Positions 8,522-17,445 of a DNA stretch of 64,000 nucleotides are shown in pieces. Source of the stretch: Lactococcus formosensis (lineage in GTDB: Bacteria > Bacillota > Bacilli > Lactobacillales > Streptococcaceae); the NCBI RefSeq assembly GCF_018403745.1, contig NZ_BOVP01000004.1, forward strand, positions 273,727 to 337,726, given 5' to 3'. Positions within the stretch are counted from its first letter, which is position 1. Every line of letters begins with the position of its first letter. The position numbers were made by a program, and so were the translations under genes. The notes beneath the pieces were generated by a model, which saw only the letters and a list, made by a program, of their open reading frames with translations, did not search any database and was not told the DNA's origin.

Positions 8522-10405
8522 TTATGCTGATGGCGTACTCTTAGTCGTTGATACAAGATTCCAAGTTATCGTACTGCTAAAAGTCTCTCCTGCATTCAGA
8601 TCGGCTAACGGATCTGGTTGTAAGAGCAACTGCCCTGTTAAATCAAAAGCTTCGCTGCTAACCGAATCCACAATGTAATTGTCTGTATCATCATCTTTAA
8701 GACTTATCTCAAAGGGATAAGTCGACATTGTAAGTTGACTGTTAAATTTCAGTCTATGATTAGTGTTACTTTGAAAACGACTCATCTTTGCAGATAGTCG
8801 CCAACCGCCTTTTGCTCTACTATCTACAATTTCAAGATGGTCTTGTGCAGTGGGCTCTCTGTCTTCTGTTCCTTCATAGATATAACTGGCAGGCAATTGA
8901 CCAAAATCAAAGTTAGGTACTTGCTGCAAAAGAAGCTTACCAGCCGCTTTATTAACCCAGAGTTGAGCCTTATTTGAAGAAATAGTAACTGTTTCTTTTT
9001 TACCCTCACCTGTATCAATAGTTGTTGAAAAAGTGACTTGAGCAGCAAAAGGTTTTCCATTTTCTGTCGCTTCTCGCGCAGTCTTCATAAAGGCGCTGTC
9101 TTGAGCAAAGGAAAGGACATGATCTGCATCATTGAGACTGGTCAGAGTGTTCACGGTACCTTTATAGTTTTTGACGCCTTGGGCTTCTGAGAAAGATTTA
9201 GAAGTATTTCCCTCTATATATTTCCATTCATAACTCCATGATTCAGCGCTTTCCACCGATTTATTCAAATCAGCCAAGCCTTGTCCATCAAGCTCCCAAC
9301 TCATACCACTATCTTCTGCAACGTTTTTAGCGGCTAAGCCACCGAGGTAAATTGTCTTATTATCTGTCGGTATTGTTCCATCATCATTTCTAATACCAGC
9401 AGACATCGTAAAAGGAATACCCGGTGATTGTACATCGGTATTTACTTCGTTCAGTTGATCCCCTGCATCAAATTCAACACTGCGTCCCTCTGTTTTGAGG
9501 AAATTAATTCCCTTTAAAGAACTGTTCCAAGTAATTTTACCTGTCGCATCACGTGGTGTTGTCACTGCTTTTGCCGAATAAGTAGCTTTTTCAAACACCA
9601 CATTTGGAGTCGTAATGGAAATACCACTAGCAGCAACTGGCTTATCTTTCACCGTGACTTTAGCAAGTTCAGAATAATAAGTAGCTGCAAAACCCAAGAT
9701 TGGCACTTGATTTAGCTTTGTTTCCAACTGAAAATAATAATTTCCGGCCTTTAAGTTAGGTACAGAGATGTCAATACTTTGCTTTGTTGAACCAAGTATC
9801 CCACTTCTGTCAGAAAATTCACCTATACTGCCTTTATTAAGCCAAGTACCATCCGCTTGTTCTTGCCAAGCATTCACTTTGACTTTAACCGTTCCCCAGG
9901 TATTCACCCATGATGTCGTCTTAATGCTCAAATCAGCCTTGGTTCCTTCAACAATATACTGCTCTTCTTGGGGCTGTGAAAGAATCCCTGTGCGTAGTGG
10001 AAAGAGTAAATAAAGGCCATTACGATCTGGTTCATGGGCATTTGGCAAATCCGTATAGCTTGCATCTGATGACAAGCTCGCAGTTGGAGATGCTTTTTCA
10101 GATTGAGGTTTATCTTCGATAGATTTTTCTTGCTCCGGTACTTCAGATGTTCTCGGTGCGTCATTTTCTATTGGGGCTGTCTCTTCAGATGTTTGATCCG
10201 TTGAGTTTTCAGGCTCAGTAGTTTGATTTGTATCCGTTGTCGATGTTTGAAGTTCTGACTCTTGTGGACTTGAGGTACTTTCCTTATCGTTCGTTATACT
10301 AGATGAAGGTTGTGTTTCCACATCACTGTCCAAAGCATAAACTGCAGAGCTTGCAGTATTCAGCAGGAGAAAGAGCAATATAAACCCTATATTTATTTTT
10401 TTCAT
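8522..10405 (-). CDS. Large WxL-domain cell-surface protein
   Basis: A secreted protein of 627 residues. A signal peptide (to about residue 25) is followed by a Ser/Thr/Glu-rich low-complexity stretch (about 25-125), a large ectodomain, and a C-terminal WxL domain (about 430-627). That domain carries the two tryptophan motifs, WRL in GGWRLSAKMSRF and WNL in TITWNLVSTT, near the end. WxL domains bind peptidoglycan without covalent linkage. The gene overlaps the upstream small LPXTG gene by four bases (ATGA), so translation is coupled. It matches the large WxL partner in csc clusters of lactobacilli and enterococci, thought to form surface complexes that handle complex carbohydrates or host matrix. 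The ligand is unknown. Confidence 0.88.
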   Translation of the reverse strand: MKKINIGFILLFLLLNTASSAVYALDSDVETQPSSSITNDKESTSSPQESELQTSTTDTNQTTEPENSTDQTSEETAPIENDAPRTSEVPEQEKSIEDKPQSEKASPTASLSSDASYTDLPNAHEPDRNGLYLLFPLRTGILSQPQEEQYIVEGTKADLSIKTTSWVNTWGTVKVKVNAWQEQADGTWLNKGSIGEFSDRSGILGSTKQSIDISVPNLKAGNYYFQLETKLNQVPILGFAATYYSELAKVTVKDKPVAASGISITTPNVVFEKATYSAKAVTTPRDATGKITWNSSLKGINFLKTEGRSVEFDAGDQLNEVNTDVQSPGIPFTMSAGIRNDDGTIPTDNKTIYLGGLAAKNVAEDSGMSWELDGQGLADLNKSVESAESWSYEWKYIEGNTSKSFSEAQGVKNYKGTVNTLTSLNDADHVLSFAQDSAFMKTAREATENGKPFAAQVTFSTTIDTGEGKKETVTISSNKAQLWVNKAAGKLLLQQVPNFDFGQLPASYIYEGTEDREPTAQDHLEIVDSRAKGGWRLSAKMSRFQSNTNHRLKFNSQLTMSTYPFEISLKDDDTDNYIVDSVSSEAFDLTGQLLLQPDPLADLNAGETFSSTITWNLVSTTKSTPSA

Positions 10406-10728
10406 TCAAGTTTTCCTTTCTCTACATACCTGCGAGCCAAGAAAAAGACAGCAACAAATAATATTATCATACAACCAAACAAGATTAAAGAATATTCTTG
10501 AGTACTTCCTGTAGAAGGCAAGAGATCGTAATGCACCAACTGTCCATTTTGAGGAATTTCAGGTGGTAAAACTCCGGTATCTCTCACATCCTGATGCACA
10601 GTAAAACCAATCTTACTTTGCATCATATTAGCGCTCACTGGCTGGGTAAGGAAAAGATTCGCCAGACAAGATAAGCCTAAGAATGCTAAACTGACCTTTA
10701 GTTTTTCATTATTCATCTTCATTATCAT
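10402..10728 (-). CDS. Small LPXTG protein of the WxL cluster (CscD-like)
   Basis: A 108-residue protein consisting of a signal peptide, a short extracellular segment of about 45 residues, the sortase motif LPSTG, a hydrophobic helix and the tail RRYVEKGKLE. Csc clusters regularly contain such a minimal LPXTG member, probably a wall-anchored tether for the complex. The ATG at 10728 lies 8 bases after AAAGGG; a GTG 9 bases earlier and an ATG 6 bases later are alternatives. The 5' end overlaps the preceding gene and the 3' end overlaps the next by four bases. Confidence 0.85.
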   Translation of the reverse strand: MIMKMNNEKLKVSLAFLGLSCLANLFLTQPVSANMMQSKIGFTVHQDVRDTGVLPPEIPQNGQLVHYDLLPSTGSTQEYSLILFGCMIILFVAVFFLARRYVEKGKLE

Positions 10729-11746
10729 CTGTATCACCCTTTCTTTTTCCTAACCCATAGGCCACGAGGAAAATAATAATACTGATACCAACTACTGCAG
10801 CTATGATCCACCAAAGATTTGTATTTGATTTTTCTCCCTCTAGCAGCTTACTGTTGACAGTTTCTCTGTTTTTACTGTCAACTCTAAAGTCACGTGCCAT
10901 ATCAAAACTTTTGTCTCCAGACTTCATCAGCATATGATAGGTATATTTTCCGGGTTTTAAAAGATGGTTGTTTGTATCTATTGCGTATTCAAATGAAGAA
11001 TAGGGAGCCATCTCATATTTTTCTGATTGTGACTGATAAAGCTTGTCTGTTTTTCCTTTTTCAGTCACCCAAGCCTCTACTTTTATTTGTCCAAACATAC
11101 TTGGAGCTTGGTTACTAACTTCACCTACAACTTTAGGCACCCCTGTATCCGACTTCATTTGTGCGTGAGTCAACTCTAGTTTTGGCGTAATTTTTTTATT
11201 GAAATCTTCTGATATTATGACAGGAATTGTCATTGCAAAGGCATTACGAACACCTACACCTTTTGACTTTGCTGTTTCTTGCGGGACTTTGCGCACATAG
11301 ATGCTACCCAAAACAGTACCTTCTATATTATCTTGAGGTAACTTAAGGTTAAAGGTAATATTCTTTGTCTGCCCAGCAGCAACTGTTACTTTTTGACTTT
11401 CCTTTTTGTCCTCAACTAAATCCTTGAGGAAAGGGCCTCCTGCCATCATTTTTTTGGAACTGGGAGTATAATCAATATGCCCATTATTACTTGTCGTTGC
11501 TTGGACAATCTGAACATCAAAATCTTGGTTTTCATTTTCCGTCAAATTCTGAACAGCTACAGTTAATGGATAACTTTCATTTTTTTCACCCTTGATTGAG
11601 AAATAACCTGCAGTTGGATCCGTTTGACCCTTTCCAAGTACCGGAGTGACAGTAAAACCTGCGCCCTCTTCCGCATGTGCATTCACAGGTAAAAATAAGG
11701 TGAATAGCAGTATGGCGAAGCAGCCCAATCCTTTTATAAATTTCAT
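10709..11746 (-). CDS. WxL-interacting protein, DUF916/DUF3324, membrane-anchored (CscA-like)
   Basis: A 345-residue protein with a signal peptide (VNAHAEEG cleavage region). An N-terminal DUF916 (peptidoglycan-binding) domain spans about 30-160 and a DUF3324 (host-binding) domain about 165-295. A C-terminal membrane helix (WWIIAAVVGISIIIFLVAYGL) and a charged tail end the protein. In enterococci such proteins bind WxL partners at the surface. GGAGG stands 9 bases before the ATG at 11746; the in-frame TTG at 11755 abuts GGAGG and is rejected as start. A hairpin with a T run lies only a few bases before this ribosome site, so full-length operon transcription seems to need read-through. Confidence 0.9.
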   Translation of the reverse strand: MKFIKGLGCFAILLFTLFLPVNAHAEEGAGFTVTPVLGKGQTDPTAGYFSIKGEKNESYPLTVAVQNLTENENQDFDVQIVQATTSNNGHIDYTPSSKKMMAGGPFLKDLVEDKKESQKVTVAAGQTKNITFNLKLPQDNIEGTVLGSIYVRKVPQETAKSKGVGVRNAFAMTIPVIISEDFNKKITPKLELTHAQMKSDTGVPKVVGEVSNQAPSMFGQIKVEAWVTEKGKTDKLYQSQSEKYEMAPYSSFEYAIDTNNHLLKPGKYTYHMLMKSGDKSFDMARDFRVDSKNRETVNSKLLEGEKSNTNLWWIIAAVVGISIIIFLVAYGLGKRKGDTDDNEDE

Positions 11747-11762
11747 GCTTTTCAACCTCCAC

Positions 11763-11814
11763 TAAAAAATAAAAGCAAGAACCGACAAATCTTAAGTTTT
11801 GCCCGTACTTGCTT
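11763..11814 (-). terminator. Intra-operon hairpin/attenuator after the first WxL gene
   Basis: On the minus strand AAGCAAG and CTTGCTT pair across a 28-base loop that can itself fold, followed by TTTATTTTTT. It lies 30-80 bases past the small WxL gene and ends just before the ribosome site of the DUF916 gene. Partial termination would give more small WxL protein than the other three. Confidence 0.7.
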
Positions 11815-11843
11815 ATACATTTTCATTTATCCGACAACAAAGA

Positions 11844-12455
11844 TTATGCAGTTGGAGCGACGGGTTGTGAAGAACTCAAGTTCCAGTTGATTGTTGTTTC
11901 AAAAGCATCATCAGCTGCCAAGTTCGCCTTTGGATTTGCGCCCAAAGTTAATTTAGCATTTTCTGCAGAAATAAGAAATTCATCTTTACCATGTGAACCA
12001 TTACCTTTTGCAAGTTCTACAGGGCTCTTGTCATCTTTAATAACACCTGTAAAATCTTCTCCTAAAGTACCGACCGCTGAAAGGTCTAATGCTGCACCTT
12101 CCAACGAAGTTTTAGAATTTGTAAATTTATCCATGTTAGCTGTCAATGTCCAGTCTGATGTACCCAAACGTGTATCACTAACTAAAACTTTTCCTTCAGC
12201 TTGAGCAGCTTTTCCAGTGAAACCTGAGTAAATTGAGCTGGCTTCAAGAACACCATAGTTGAAACTTGGTACTTCTTTCAATGTCAACGTGCCGTTATCT
12301 GGATCTGTTGGATCTACTGGATCTTTGGCGGTAATCGTGAAGTTAGCAGTAGAATCTTTTGCTTCTGCTTCATCCGCGAATCCTGTAGTAGCTGAAACCA
12401 TCGTCATGCTAGCCAAGATTCCAATACCCATCGTTGCTAAGAATGCTTTTTTCAT
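11844..12455 (-). CDS. Small WxL-domain surface protein, first gene of the operon
   Basis: A 203-residue secreted protein, almost entirely one WxL domain. A signal peptide (MKKAFLATMGIGILASMTMV) precedes a short acidic linker with DPVDPTDPDNG. The WxL domain has WTL in SDWTLTANMDKF and WNL in TINWNLSSSQ, near the C-terminus. This is the standard small WxL protein of csc clusters. GAGGAG lies 9 bases before the ATG at 12455; an ATG 9 bases earlier overlaps the ribosome site. As first gene, before an internal hairpin, it is probably made in excess. I found no convincing -35/-10 pair upstream. Confidence 0.9.
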   Translation of the reverse strand: MKKAFLATMGIGILASMTMVSATTGFADEAEAKDSTANFTITAKDPVDPTDPDNGTLTLKEVPSFNYGVLEASSIYSGFTGKAAQAEGKVLVSDTRLGTSDWTLTANMDKFTNSKTSLEGAALDLSAVGTLGEDFTGVIKDDKSPVELAKGNGSHGKDEFLISAENAKLTLGANPKANLAADDAFETTINWNLSSSQPVAPTA

Positions 12456-12625
12456 AATAAACATCTCCTCTATAAATTTTTATAAGATTATGTGAATCCA
12501 CCTTGAATAAACTCACTCTTTTATTTTATAATTTATCTCGCAACATAATTATATTTATTTGTGGGAATTTTCCTCAGCTCAAGATAAACTTTACGATTTA
12601 TTTCACATGAAGATTTTAACAACAA

Positions 12626-12652
12626 AAAAACTACCCTTTAAGGTAGTTTTTA
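12626..12652. terminator. Terminator after alsD
   Basis: CTACC/GGTAG with a 6-base loop is flanked by seven A and four or more T. It sits between alsD and the WxL operon, both on the minus strand, and could work in both directions. Confidence 0.82.
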
Positions 12653-12659
12653 TCTCTTA

Positions 12660-13340
12660 TTACTCAAAGCGCATAGCTTTGAAATTTTCATTTTCTTGAG
12701 GAAATTCCTGTTTCATTTCCCCCACTTGACCAACTTCAATGGTAATTTGTCCAGATAAAAATTCAGTCAAGTGACCGCCAAAAGTCTTGTCGTCACTTAA
12801 AAAGTGTAGATGAGCACCATCACCATACAGATCTTCTAAAAATTTAGGCGACCATATACCAACAATCGTTCCCGAAATGTTTTTTTCGGTAAAATGAGGC
12901 TGTTCAGCCAGTATTTCCAAATAATTTTTCGTATTCTTTGCAGGTTTAGAACTAATTTCTACTGAATCAAAGTGTCCAGTCATTTTTAAACTGTAAGCCG
13001 TGTTCCGTGTCGGAAATTTCTCTGTCAGGTCATGCAAGGCTTGCATCGTCAGACCATTAACTTTATAAGTCGCAAAAGGTTGGTGATCAATCACCGCAAC
13101 ATAAGGTAAAGTCTCATCTGGCTTAACTACGCGTACCTGATTTTCAGAATTTCCGTGATAGGCAGTGCCATCAAGAATAATAACTTCTCCATCAGCACCA
13201 TCTAAGGTACCAATACCAATTTGTCCATATTTTAAAGCTTCTCCAGCAGTTATGGTTCCTTCGTAAAACCCACCATACAGAGTGTTAAAAGAACCATGCT
13301 GAAAAATTGCACTCATTTTATTTATAAAACTTTTAACCAT
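12660..13340 (-). CDS. alsD: Alpha-acetolactate decarboxylase
   Basis: The enzyme turns alpha-acetolactate into acetoin, the neutral end of pyruvate overflow. It also draws acetolactate away from leucine and valine synthesis. The 226 residues cover the whole family domain: the conserved region GQIGIGTLDGADGEVIILDG, and HLHFLSDDKTFGGH with the metal-binding histidines of the active-site zinc. An extended -10 (TGCTATAAT at 13347-13355) ends six bases before the ATG at 13340 and there is no Shine-Dalgarno, so a leaderless transcript starting at this ATG is likely. The ATG at 13316 (MSAIFQHG) is the alternative and would also give a full domain. The gene is monocistronic. Confidence 0.93.
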   Translation of the reverse strand: MVKSFINKMSAIFQHGSFNTLYGGFYEGTITAGEALKYGQIGIGTLDGADGEVIILDGTAYHGNSENQVRVVKPDETLPYVAVIDHQPFATYKVNGLTMQALHDLTEKFPTRNTAYSLKMTGHFDSVEISSKPAKNTKNYLEILAEQPHFTEKNISGTIVGIWSPKFLEDLYGDGAHLHFLSDDKTFGGHLTEFLSGQITIEVGQVGEMKQEFPQENENFKAMRFE

Positions 13341-13346
13341 GCAACA

Positions 13347-13355
13347 ATTATAGCA
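13347..13355 (-). promoter_or_regulatory. Extended -10 promoter of alsD, leaderless layout
   Basis: TGC followed by TATAAT on the minus strand ends 6 bases before the ATG at 13340. No good -35 hexamer is present. The spacing places the A of ATG at +1. Confidence 0.7.
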
Positions 13356-13435
13356 TATGACATAAATAAACGCTAAAATTAAGCTCTTAATATTTCGACA
13401 AATAACACTCTTTTGAATTTTTATTGTTCCTACTT

Positions 13436-13464
13436 AAAAAGCCTCTATCCTATGACTGAGGCTT
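13436..13464 (-). terminator. Terminator of the amino-sugar-acid operon
   Basis: AAGCCTC and GAGGCTT form a 7-bp stem with a 12-base loop, followed on the minus strand by TTTTTA, just past the aldolase gene. Confidence 0.85.
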
Positions 13465-13471
13465 GACTTTC

Positions 13472-14215
13472 TTATTTATTCAAAATGGCTTTCATCATCA
13501 CAAAAAGGCTCTTTACATCTTCCACTCTTGTGTTTCCTGTTTTTTTATCAATGATTGAAGAATAGACATGAGGAATGATTTTTTCAACGCCGGCATCAAC
13601 TGCAATTGTTACAATTTCTTCAAAATTTTCTAAATCAATACCACCTGTTGGTTCCAAATAAAAATCATATTTTGCACAGGCTTCTGCTACTGCTTTATAC
13701 TCTTCAATATGGTTAAGGCCTTTCATATTAAAGTATTTAATAGAACTTCCACCCATATCCTTCAATAAAGCAATCGCTGTTTCGATAGGCACAATACCTG
13801 CGGCACTTTGAGAAGATAGTGGCCCCGTTGCAATATTCACCATACCTACTGTTCCTGTCGGTGATACTAAACCATTGATAACCGTTTCATCTTGCCCTAA
13901 CAATGCGCGACTCGTGCCAACACCGGTAAATACTTGATTGACGTGCTGCGGTTGTAATACTTTTGACAAACGAGAAACCATTGCCGATTGGTTGGGATCA
14001 CCAGCGCCCAAGCCAACTGATAGCGCATTATTTGTTGCTGCAGCATAGCGTTTCATATCGTTGATAGCCGCCTCGTCTGTATCATAATTTTTTGACAGTA
14101 CACCCAAGACAATGTGTCCTTCTGCAGCTTCATAACATTCTATTGCATTGTCCACTGAGTGGGCAAGTACATTTAAGCATAAACGGTTTTCTAGATAATT
14201 CATTGTTTTGTTCAT
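13472..14215 (-). CDS. KDPG aldolase of the DgaF/EF_0839 family
   Basis: The predicted reaction is cleavage of 2-keto-3-deoxy-6-phosphogluconate to pyruvate and glyceraldehyde-3-phosphate. The 247 residues form a TIM-barrel of the KDGP_aldolase family, related to DgaF of the D-glucosaminate pathway of Salmonella, not to the classical Eda enzyme. Conserved stretches include VGLGAGDPNQ, GLVSPTGTVGMVNIATGP and YLEPTGGIDLENF. GAGGAGG lies 6 bases before the ATG at 14215, and upstream in-frame ATGs are ignored. It is the last gene of the operon, 16 bases after the kinase. Family members occur in a conserved cluster with the next three genes in Enterococcus and Aeromonas whose overall role was listed as unknown. 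Confidence 0.88.
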   Translation of the reverse strand: MNKTMNYLENRLCLNVLAHSVDNAIECYEAAEGHIVLGVLSKNYDTDEAAINDMKRYAAATNNALSVGLGAGDPNQSAMVSRLSKVLQPQHVNQVFTGVGTSRALLGQDETVINGLVSPTGTVGMVNIATGPLSSQSAAGIVPIETAIALLKDMGGSSIKYFNMKGLNHIEEYKAVAEACAKYDFYLEPTGGIDLENFEEIVTIAVDAGVEKIIPHVYSSIIDKKTGNTRVEDVKSLFVMMKAILNK

Positions 14216-14231
14216 TTTCGACCTCCTCTTC

Positions 14232-15230
14232 TTATCGTATAATATCGATATTTTCATCCATCAATTTTGCCTGAATAAGCTCTCGACTTATGATGGGACT
14301 GTCTCCATACGTTGTATATGAAAGTTGTGCGTTAACACTTGCAAATTCAACTGTTTCCTGTAACGTCCAATCTTCAATTAAACCCATAAGTATTCCTGCA
14401 GCAAATGCATCGCCTGTACCAATACGATCAAAAGAAATAATTTCACGTTTCTGAGAGTAGACAATATCGGATTGACTTGCAAGAAAGCCTTGGAGTATTT
14501 TACGATTTCCCTCGTTCACTTTGGTTGTTCCTCCAAAAAATGAAACGTGGTATTCTCTCATAAATTTACGATAAAGCACTTCAACTTGTTCTTCATCCGA
14601 ATGTTCTATTTTTAAAAGTAGAAGTAAATCCTTTTCACTTCCGAAAACAACATTGCTATAATGTAACATCTTTTTATAACTATCTATTAAAATGTCATGT
14701 TCATCAGCTTTTACAAGACTCATCCGATAATTAAAATCAAAACAAATCATAATTTTTAGTTCTTGAGCAATCCTTGCTAAATTTAATGCATTTTCTCGTG
14801 ATTGTTTCGATGTTGAGAGGGATATTCCACAAATATGTAAAAGTTCAATATCTTTAAGAGCCGTTTTTATTGCTTCATCTGATAGTTTAACTTGACAAAA
14901 TGCACTTTGACTGCGGTCCATATAGGTTACTTCACTGGGACGATTACCATAGCCCATCTCTAAAAAATAGCTTCCTATATGTTGCCCCTCAATCAAAATT
15001 CTTTCATCAGAAACACCTAATTTTCGAACAAAACTTCGAGCAGTTCGTCCGACAGTATTGGCTGGAAGCACTGTGAGCAAATGAGTTTTCACGCCATTAT
15101 GGGCCAAACTTGATAATATATTTAAACCTGTACCGCTAAAGGACATCTCTAAGGATTCTGTCTGTTCTAGCATTTTATAGTTTGGTACTGCAAGACGCAT
15201 CATCACTTCTCCAAATGCTAAAACATTCAT
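14232..15230 (-). CDS. PfkB-family sugar kinase, probable 2-keto-3-deoxygluconate kinase
   Basis: The predicted reaction is ATP-dependent phosphorylation of 2-keto-3-deoxygluconate (KDG) on O6. The 332-residue ribokinase-fold protein has the N-terminal FGEVMMRLAVP start typical of KDG kinases, and the PfkB signature DRIGTGDAFAAGIL with the catalytic Asp near residue 260. GGAGG precedes the ATG by 7 bases, and the gene overlaps the lyase stop by four bases. A KDG kinase beside an amino-acid-sugar lyase and a KDPG aldolase implies that the lyase product is not yet phosphorylated, which matters for guessing the substrate. Other 2-keto sugar acids are possible. Confidence 0.87.
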   Translation of the reverse strand: MNVLAFGEVMMRLAVPNYKMLEQTESLEMSFSGTGLNILSSLAHNGVKTHLLTVLPANTVGRTARSFVRKLGVSDERILIEGQHIGSYFLEMGYGNRPSEVTYMDRSQSAFCQVKLSDEAIKTALKDIELLHICGISLSTSKQSRENALNLARIAQELKIMICFDFNYRMSLVKADEHDILIDSYKKMLHYSNVVFGSEKDLLLLLKIEHSDEEQVEVLYRKFMREYHVSFFGGTTKVNEGNRKILQGFLASQSDIVYSQKREIISFDRIGTGDAFAAGILMGLIEDWTLQETVEFASVNAQLSYTTYGDSPIISRELIQAKLMDENIDIIR

Positions 15231-16330
15231 ACAATGGCCTCCATTACCTCTTTTAATTTACGCTCAATATCCAACATTTCTTCTTGGTTCACGGCACGAA
15301 TATCAAATTCTATGATTCCATTATTGGCTTGATATTCTCTTGTATAAATAGCTAGTCTACCTTGTTTTAACTTTTGGATGACTTCTACTGCTGTTGTTTG
15401 ATCACTTGTCACTTTAACACGCGCCCGATAGATTTCTCTGCCTGCCGCATCTGGAACTATACTTGCCTCAAGTCCTTTGATTTCATTAATTTTATCGACA
15501 AAAGGATGGAGACGATGGAGCATACTTTCTTTTGATTCGTTGCCATTTGCTAAATATAATTCTAATGCCGCAACTAAACCGACAATGTTTTCTTTCCCTA
15601 TTTTCATTGCTCGGCCAAGCCCTTTGTTTTGCTTTTGAATCCAAGGAATATAGGGATTTCGTCCAATAACCATCGCGCTTGTTGGTGCTTCAATTGCTTT
15701 TGCACCACTGTATATAACCAAATCTGCACCTTGCTGATAATAAGTCTGCAAATCTTCTTCTGCTGCCGCATCAACAATCAAGGGCAAATTGTACTTAAGC
15801 GCCACTTCTTGCATTTCCTTAACGCTCAACATACTTTTTTGGACAGTATGGTGACTTTTTATATAAAGAAGTGCTGCAGTATTTTCTGTAATTTCCATTT
15901 CAACTTGCGTTTGTGAGCATTCGTTTGCCCAACCTGCTTCTACAAGTTTACCACCCCCAACTTGTATCATCACTTCTACACCAGTTCCATAATTAACATT
16001 ATGTCCCTTAGGCATAACAATTTCACGTTTTTGGATTTTGGAGCTATAGGGATTGTAAATATTATATTCTTGTCCCTGTCCAATAATTGCTGCTATACTT
16101 AAAGCAATTCCAGAGCTTGCACTAGAGACAACAGTTGCATTTTCAACAGATAAAAGCTTGGCAATATACTGGCCACTTTTTTCAACTAATGCTTGCATTT
16201 CAAAAAAAGATTGCCCCGCTTCCTTTTGTGCTTGAGCAACAGCATCACTCACTTTTGATACACCAAGAATCGTCATTTTCCCGCTCGCATTAATTACTCT
16301 TTTTAAATCAAATTTTTCGTAACTATTCAT
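15227..16330 (-). CDS. PLP-dependent lyase of the SelA/DgaE-like family
   Basis: A 367-residue fold-type I PLP enzyme related to selenocysteine synthase but far from true SelA. The PLP lysine is K211 in YSGAKAIEAPTSAM and the cofactor aspartate is in IVDAAAEED (D187). DgaE, the best-known relative, eliminates water and ammonia from D-glucosaminate-6-phosphate to give 2-keto-3-deoxygluconate-6-phosphate. With a KDG kinase next door, this one may act on the non-phosphorylated aminosugar acid. AAGGAA stands upstream of the ATG. The gene follows the amidohydrolase by 15 bases and overlaps the kinase. The exact substrate and stereochemistry are unknown. Confidence 0.86.
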   Translation of the reverse strand: MNSYEKFDLKRVINASGKMTILGVSKVSDAVAQAQKEAGQSFFEMQALVEKSGQYIAKLLSVENATVVSSASSGIALSIAAIIGQGQEYNIYNPYSSKIQKREIVMPKGHNVNYGTGVEVMIQVGGGKLVEAGWANECSQTQVEMEITENTAALLYIKSHHTVQKSMLSVKEMQEVALKYNLPLIVDAAAEEDLQTYYQQGADLVIYSGAKAIEAPTSAMVIGRNPYIPWIQKQNKGLGRAMKIGKENIVGLVAALELYLANGNESKESMLHRLHPFVDKINEIKGLEASIVPDAAGREIYRARVKVTSDQTTAVEVIQKLKQGRLAIYTREYQANNGIIEFDIRAVNQEEMLDIERKLKEVMEAIV

Positions 16331-16345
16331 CTCTCTTTTTTCCTT

Positions 16346-17443
16346 CTAAATATCGAACTTTTCCCCTTTAATAAAGGCCATTCTCGGTATAATTTTTTGA
16401 TGTGATTGTTCTTTATTCCCATTAGAATCCATCAAATATTTCTCACTTTTTATAAGCTCAAAAAAAGTTAAATCTGCATCAAAATCTTCTTTGAGTTGCC
16501 CTTTATTCTTAATTTTTAAAGCATCAGCTGGAGCTTCTGTCACTCGAAAAAGCACCTCGTCTAATGAATATCCAATTGCCAACAATTTTTCCATCGTTAT
16601 AGCTAAGCTATACACAGGACCATTTTTACGATTTCGTAAATAGATATCTGTACTTATCGAGTCTGCAATAATATTTTCTTTTTTTGCCCGTCTTGCAACT
16701 TCAAAGTTGAAACTATCTGTGCCGTGACCTATATCAAAATGAATACCGTTCTTATATGCTTTTTTTGCAAAAGGCTTGATGTTTCCAGTTTGATCGAGTA
16801 TTCCATTATCTTTTCCATTAAAACAGTGAGTCACAATATCTCCTGTTTCTAAATAAGAAAACAGTTCTTCCAAATCCACTGGTGCTGTCCCAATATGAAC
16901 CATTAGTGGCAAATTTACTTTACGTTGTAATTCTTTTGCAAGTAATAAAGGTTTTACACCATTTTCACCAATAACTGTTTTACTCATACGAGCTTTTAAA
17001 CCAATGATAAATTCAGGGAGTTCCTGGAGGCGCTCCATATTTTTCTCAATATTTACTTTCGATAAATCAGCCAGTTCATTTTGTTTTATGATGCCGTCTT
17101 TGGAGATATTCATTAAAGCATAAACATTTGTTTTTGCTTTTTGTGCCAGCTGGTAGAAATCTTTAATGTTATTTTCGCCTGTAGAGCCCGCATCAACAAT
17201 AGTGGTAACGCCACTATTTATTCCAACCTCATCAGGATAGTCATAATACAAGGTCATTTTTTCAAAACAATGCACATGAGCATCTATCCATCCTGCAGAA
17301 ACATACAGGCCTTGAACATCAATTTCTTCTCTCGCTTTTTCTGTAATTTTTTCAGAAATTTTGCTGATTTTTCCGTTTGTTATACCTATTCCAATGGTTT
17401 CTTCGTGAATTGTTTTTGCATTTTTGATCAATGTATCGTACAT
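16346..17443 (-). CDS. Amidohydrolase/deacetylase, EF_0837 (cog3964) family
   Basis: A 365-residue metal-dependent hydrolase of the amidohydrolase superfamily, often mislabelled dihydroorotase. Metal ligands visible are HVH in WIDAHVHCFE, a lysine in GLKARMSK that may be carboxylated, MVHIG, VTHCFNG and the late aspartate in DSISTD. Close family members are reported to hydrolyse acetyl esters or N-acetyl groups. In this operon removal of an N-acetyl group from an amino-sugar acid is the fitting role. The ATG at 17443 sits 6 bases after AGAGG; a GTG six bases upstream overlaps the MupG-like stop. It lies between the glycosidase and lyase genes. Confidence 0.86.
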   Translation of the reverse strand: MYDTLIKNAKTIHEETIGIGITNGKISKISEKITEKAREEIDVQGLYVSAGWIDAHVHCFEKMTLYYDYPDEVGINSGVTTIVDAGSTGENNIKDFYQLAQKAKTNVYALMNISKDGIIKQNELADLSKVNIEKNMERLQELPEFIIGLKARMSKTVIGENGVKPLLLAKELQRKVNLPLMVHIGTAPVDLEELFSYLETGDIVTHCFNGKDNGILDQTGNIKPFAKKAYKNGIHFDIGHGTDSFNFEVARRAKKENIIADSISTDIYLRNRKNGPVYSLAITMEKLLAIGYSLDEVLFRVTEAPADALKIKNKGQLKEDFDADLTFFELIKSEKYLMDSNGNKEQSHQKIIPRMAFIKGEKFDI

Positions 17444-17445
17444 TT

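Noticed and set aside
15227..16330. L-seryl-tRNA(Sec) selenium transferase (SelA)
   Set aside because: There is no selB, selD or tRNA-Sec context, and the protein is shorter and sits in a sugar-acid operon; it belongs to the DgaE-like branch.
16346..17443. Dihydroorotase (PyrC)
   Set aside because: The cog3964 family is commonly mislabelled so; the gene is not near pyrimidine genes and lacks the PyrC pattern around the active site.
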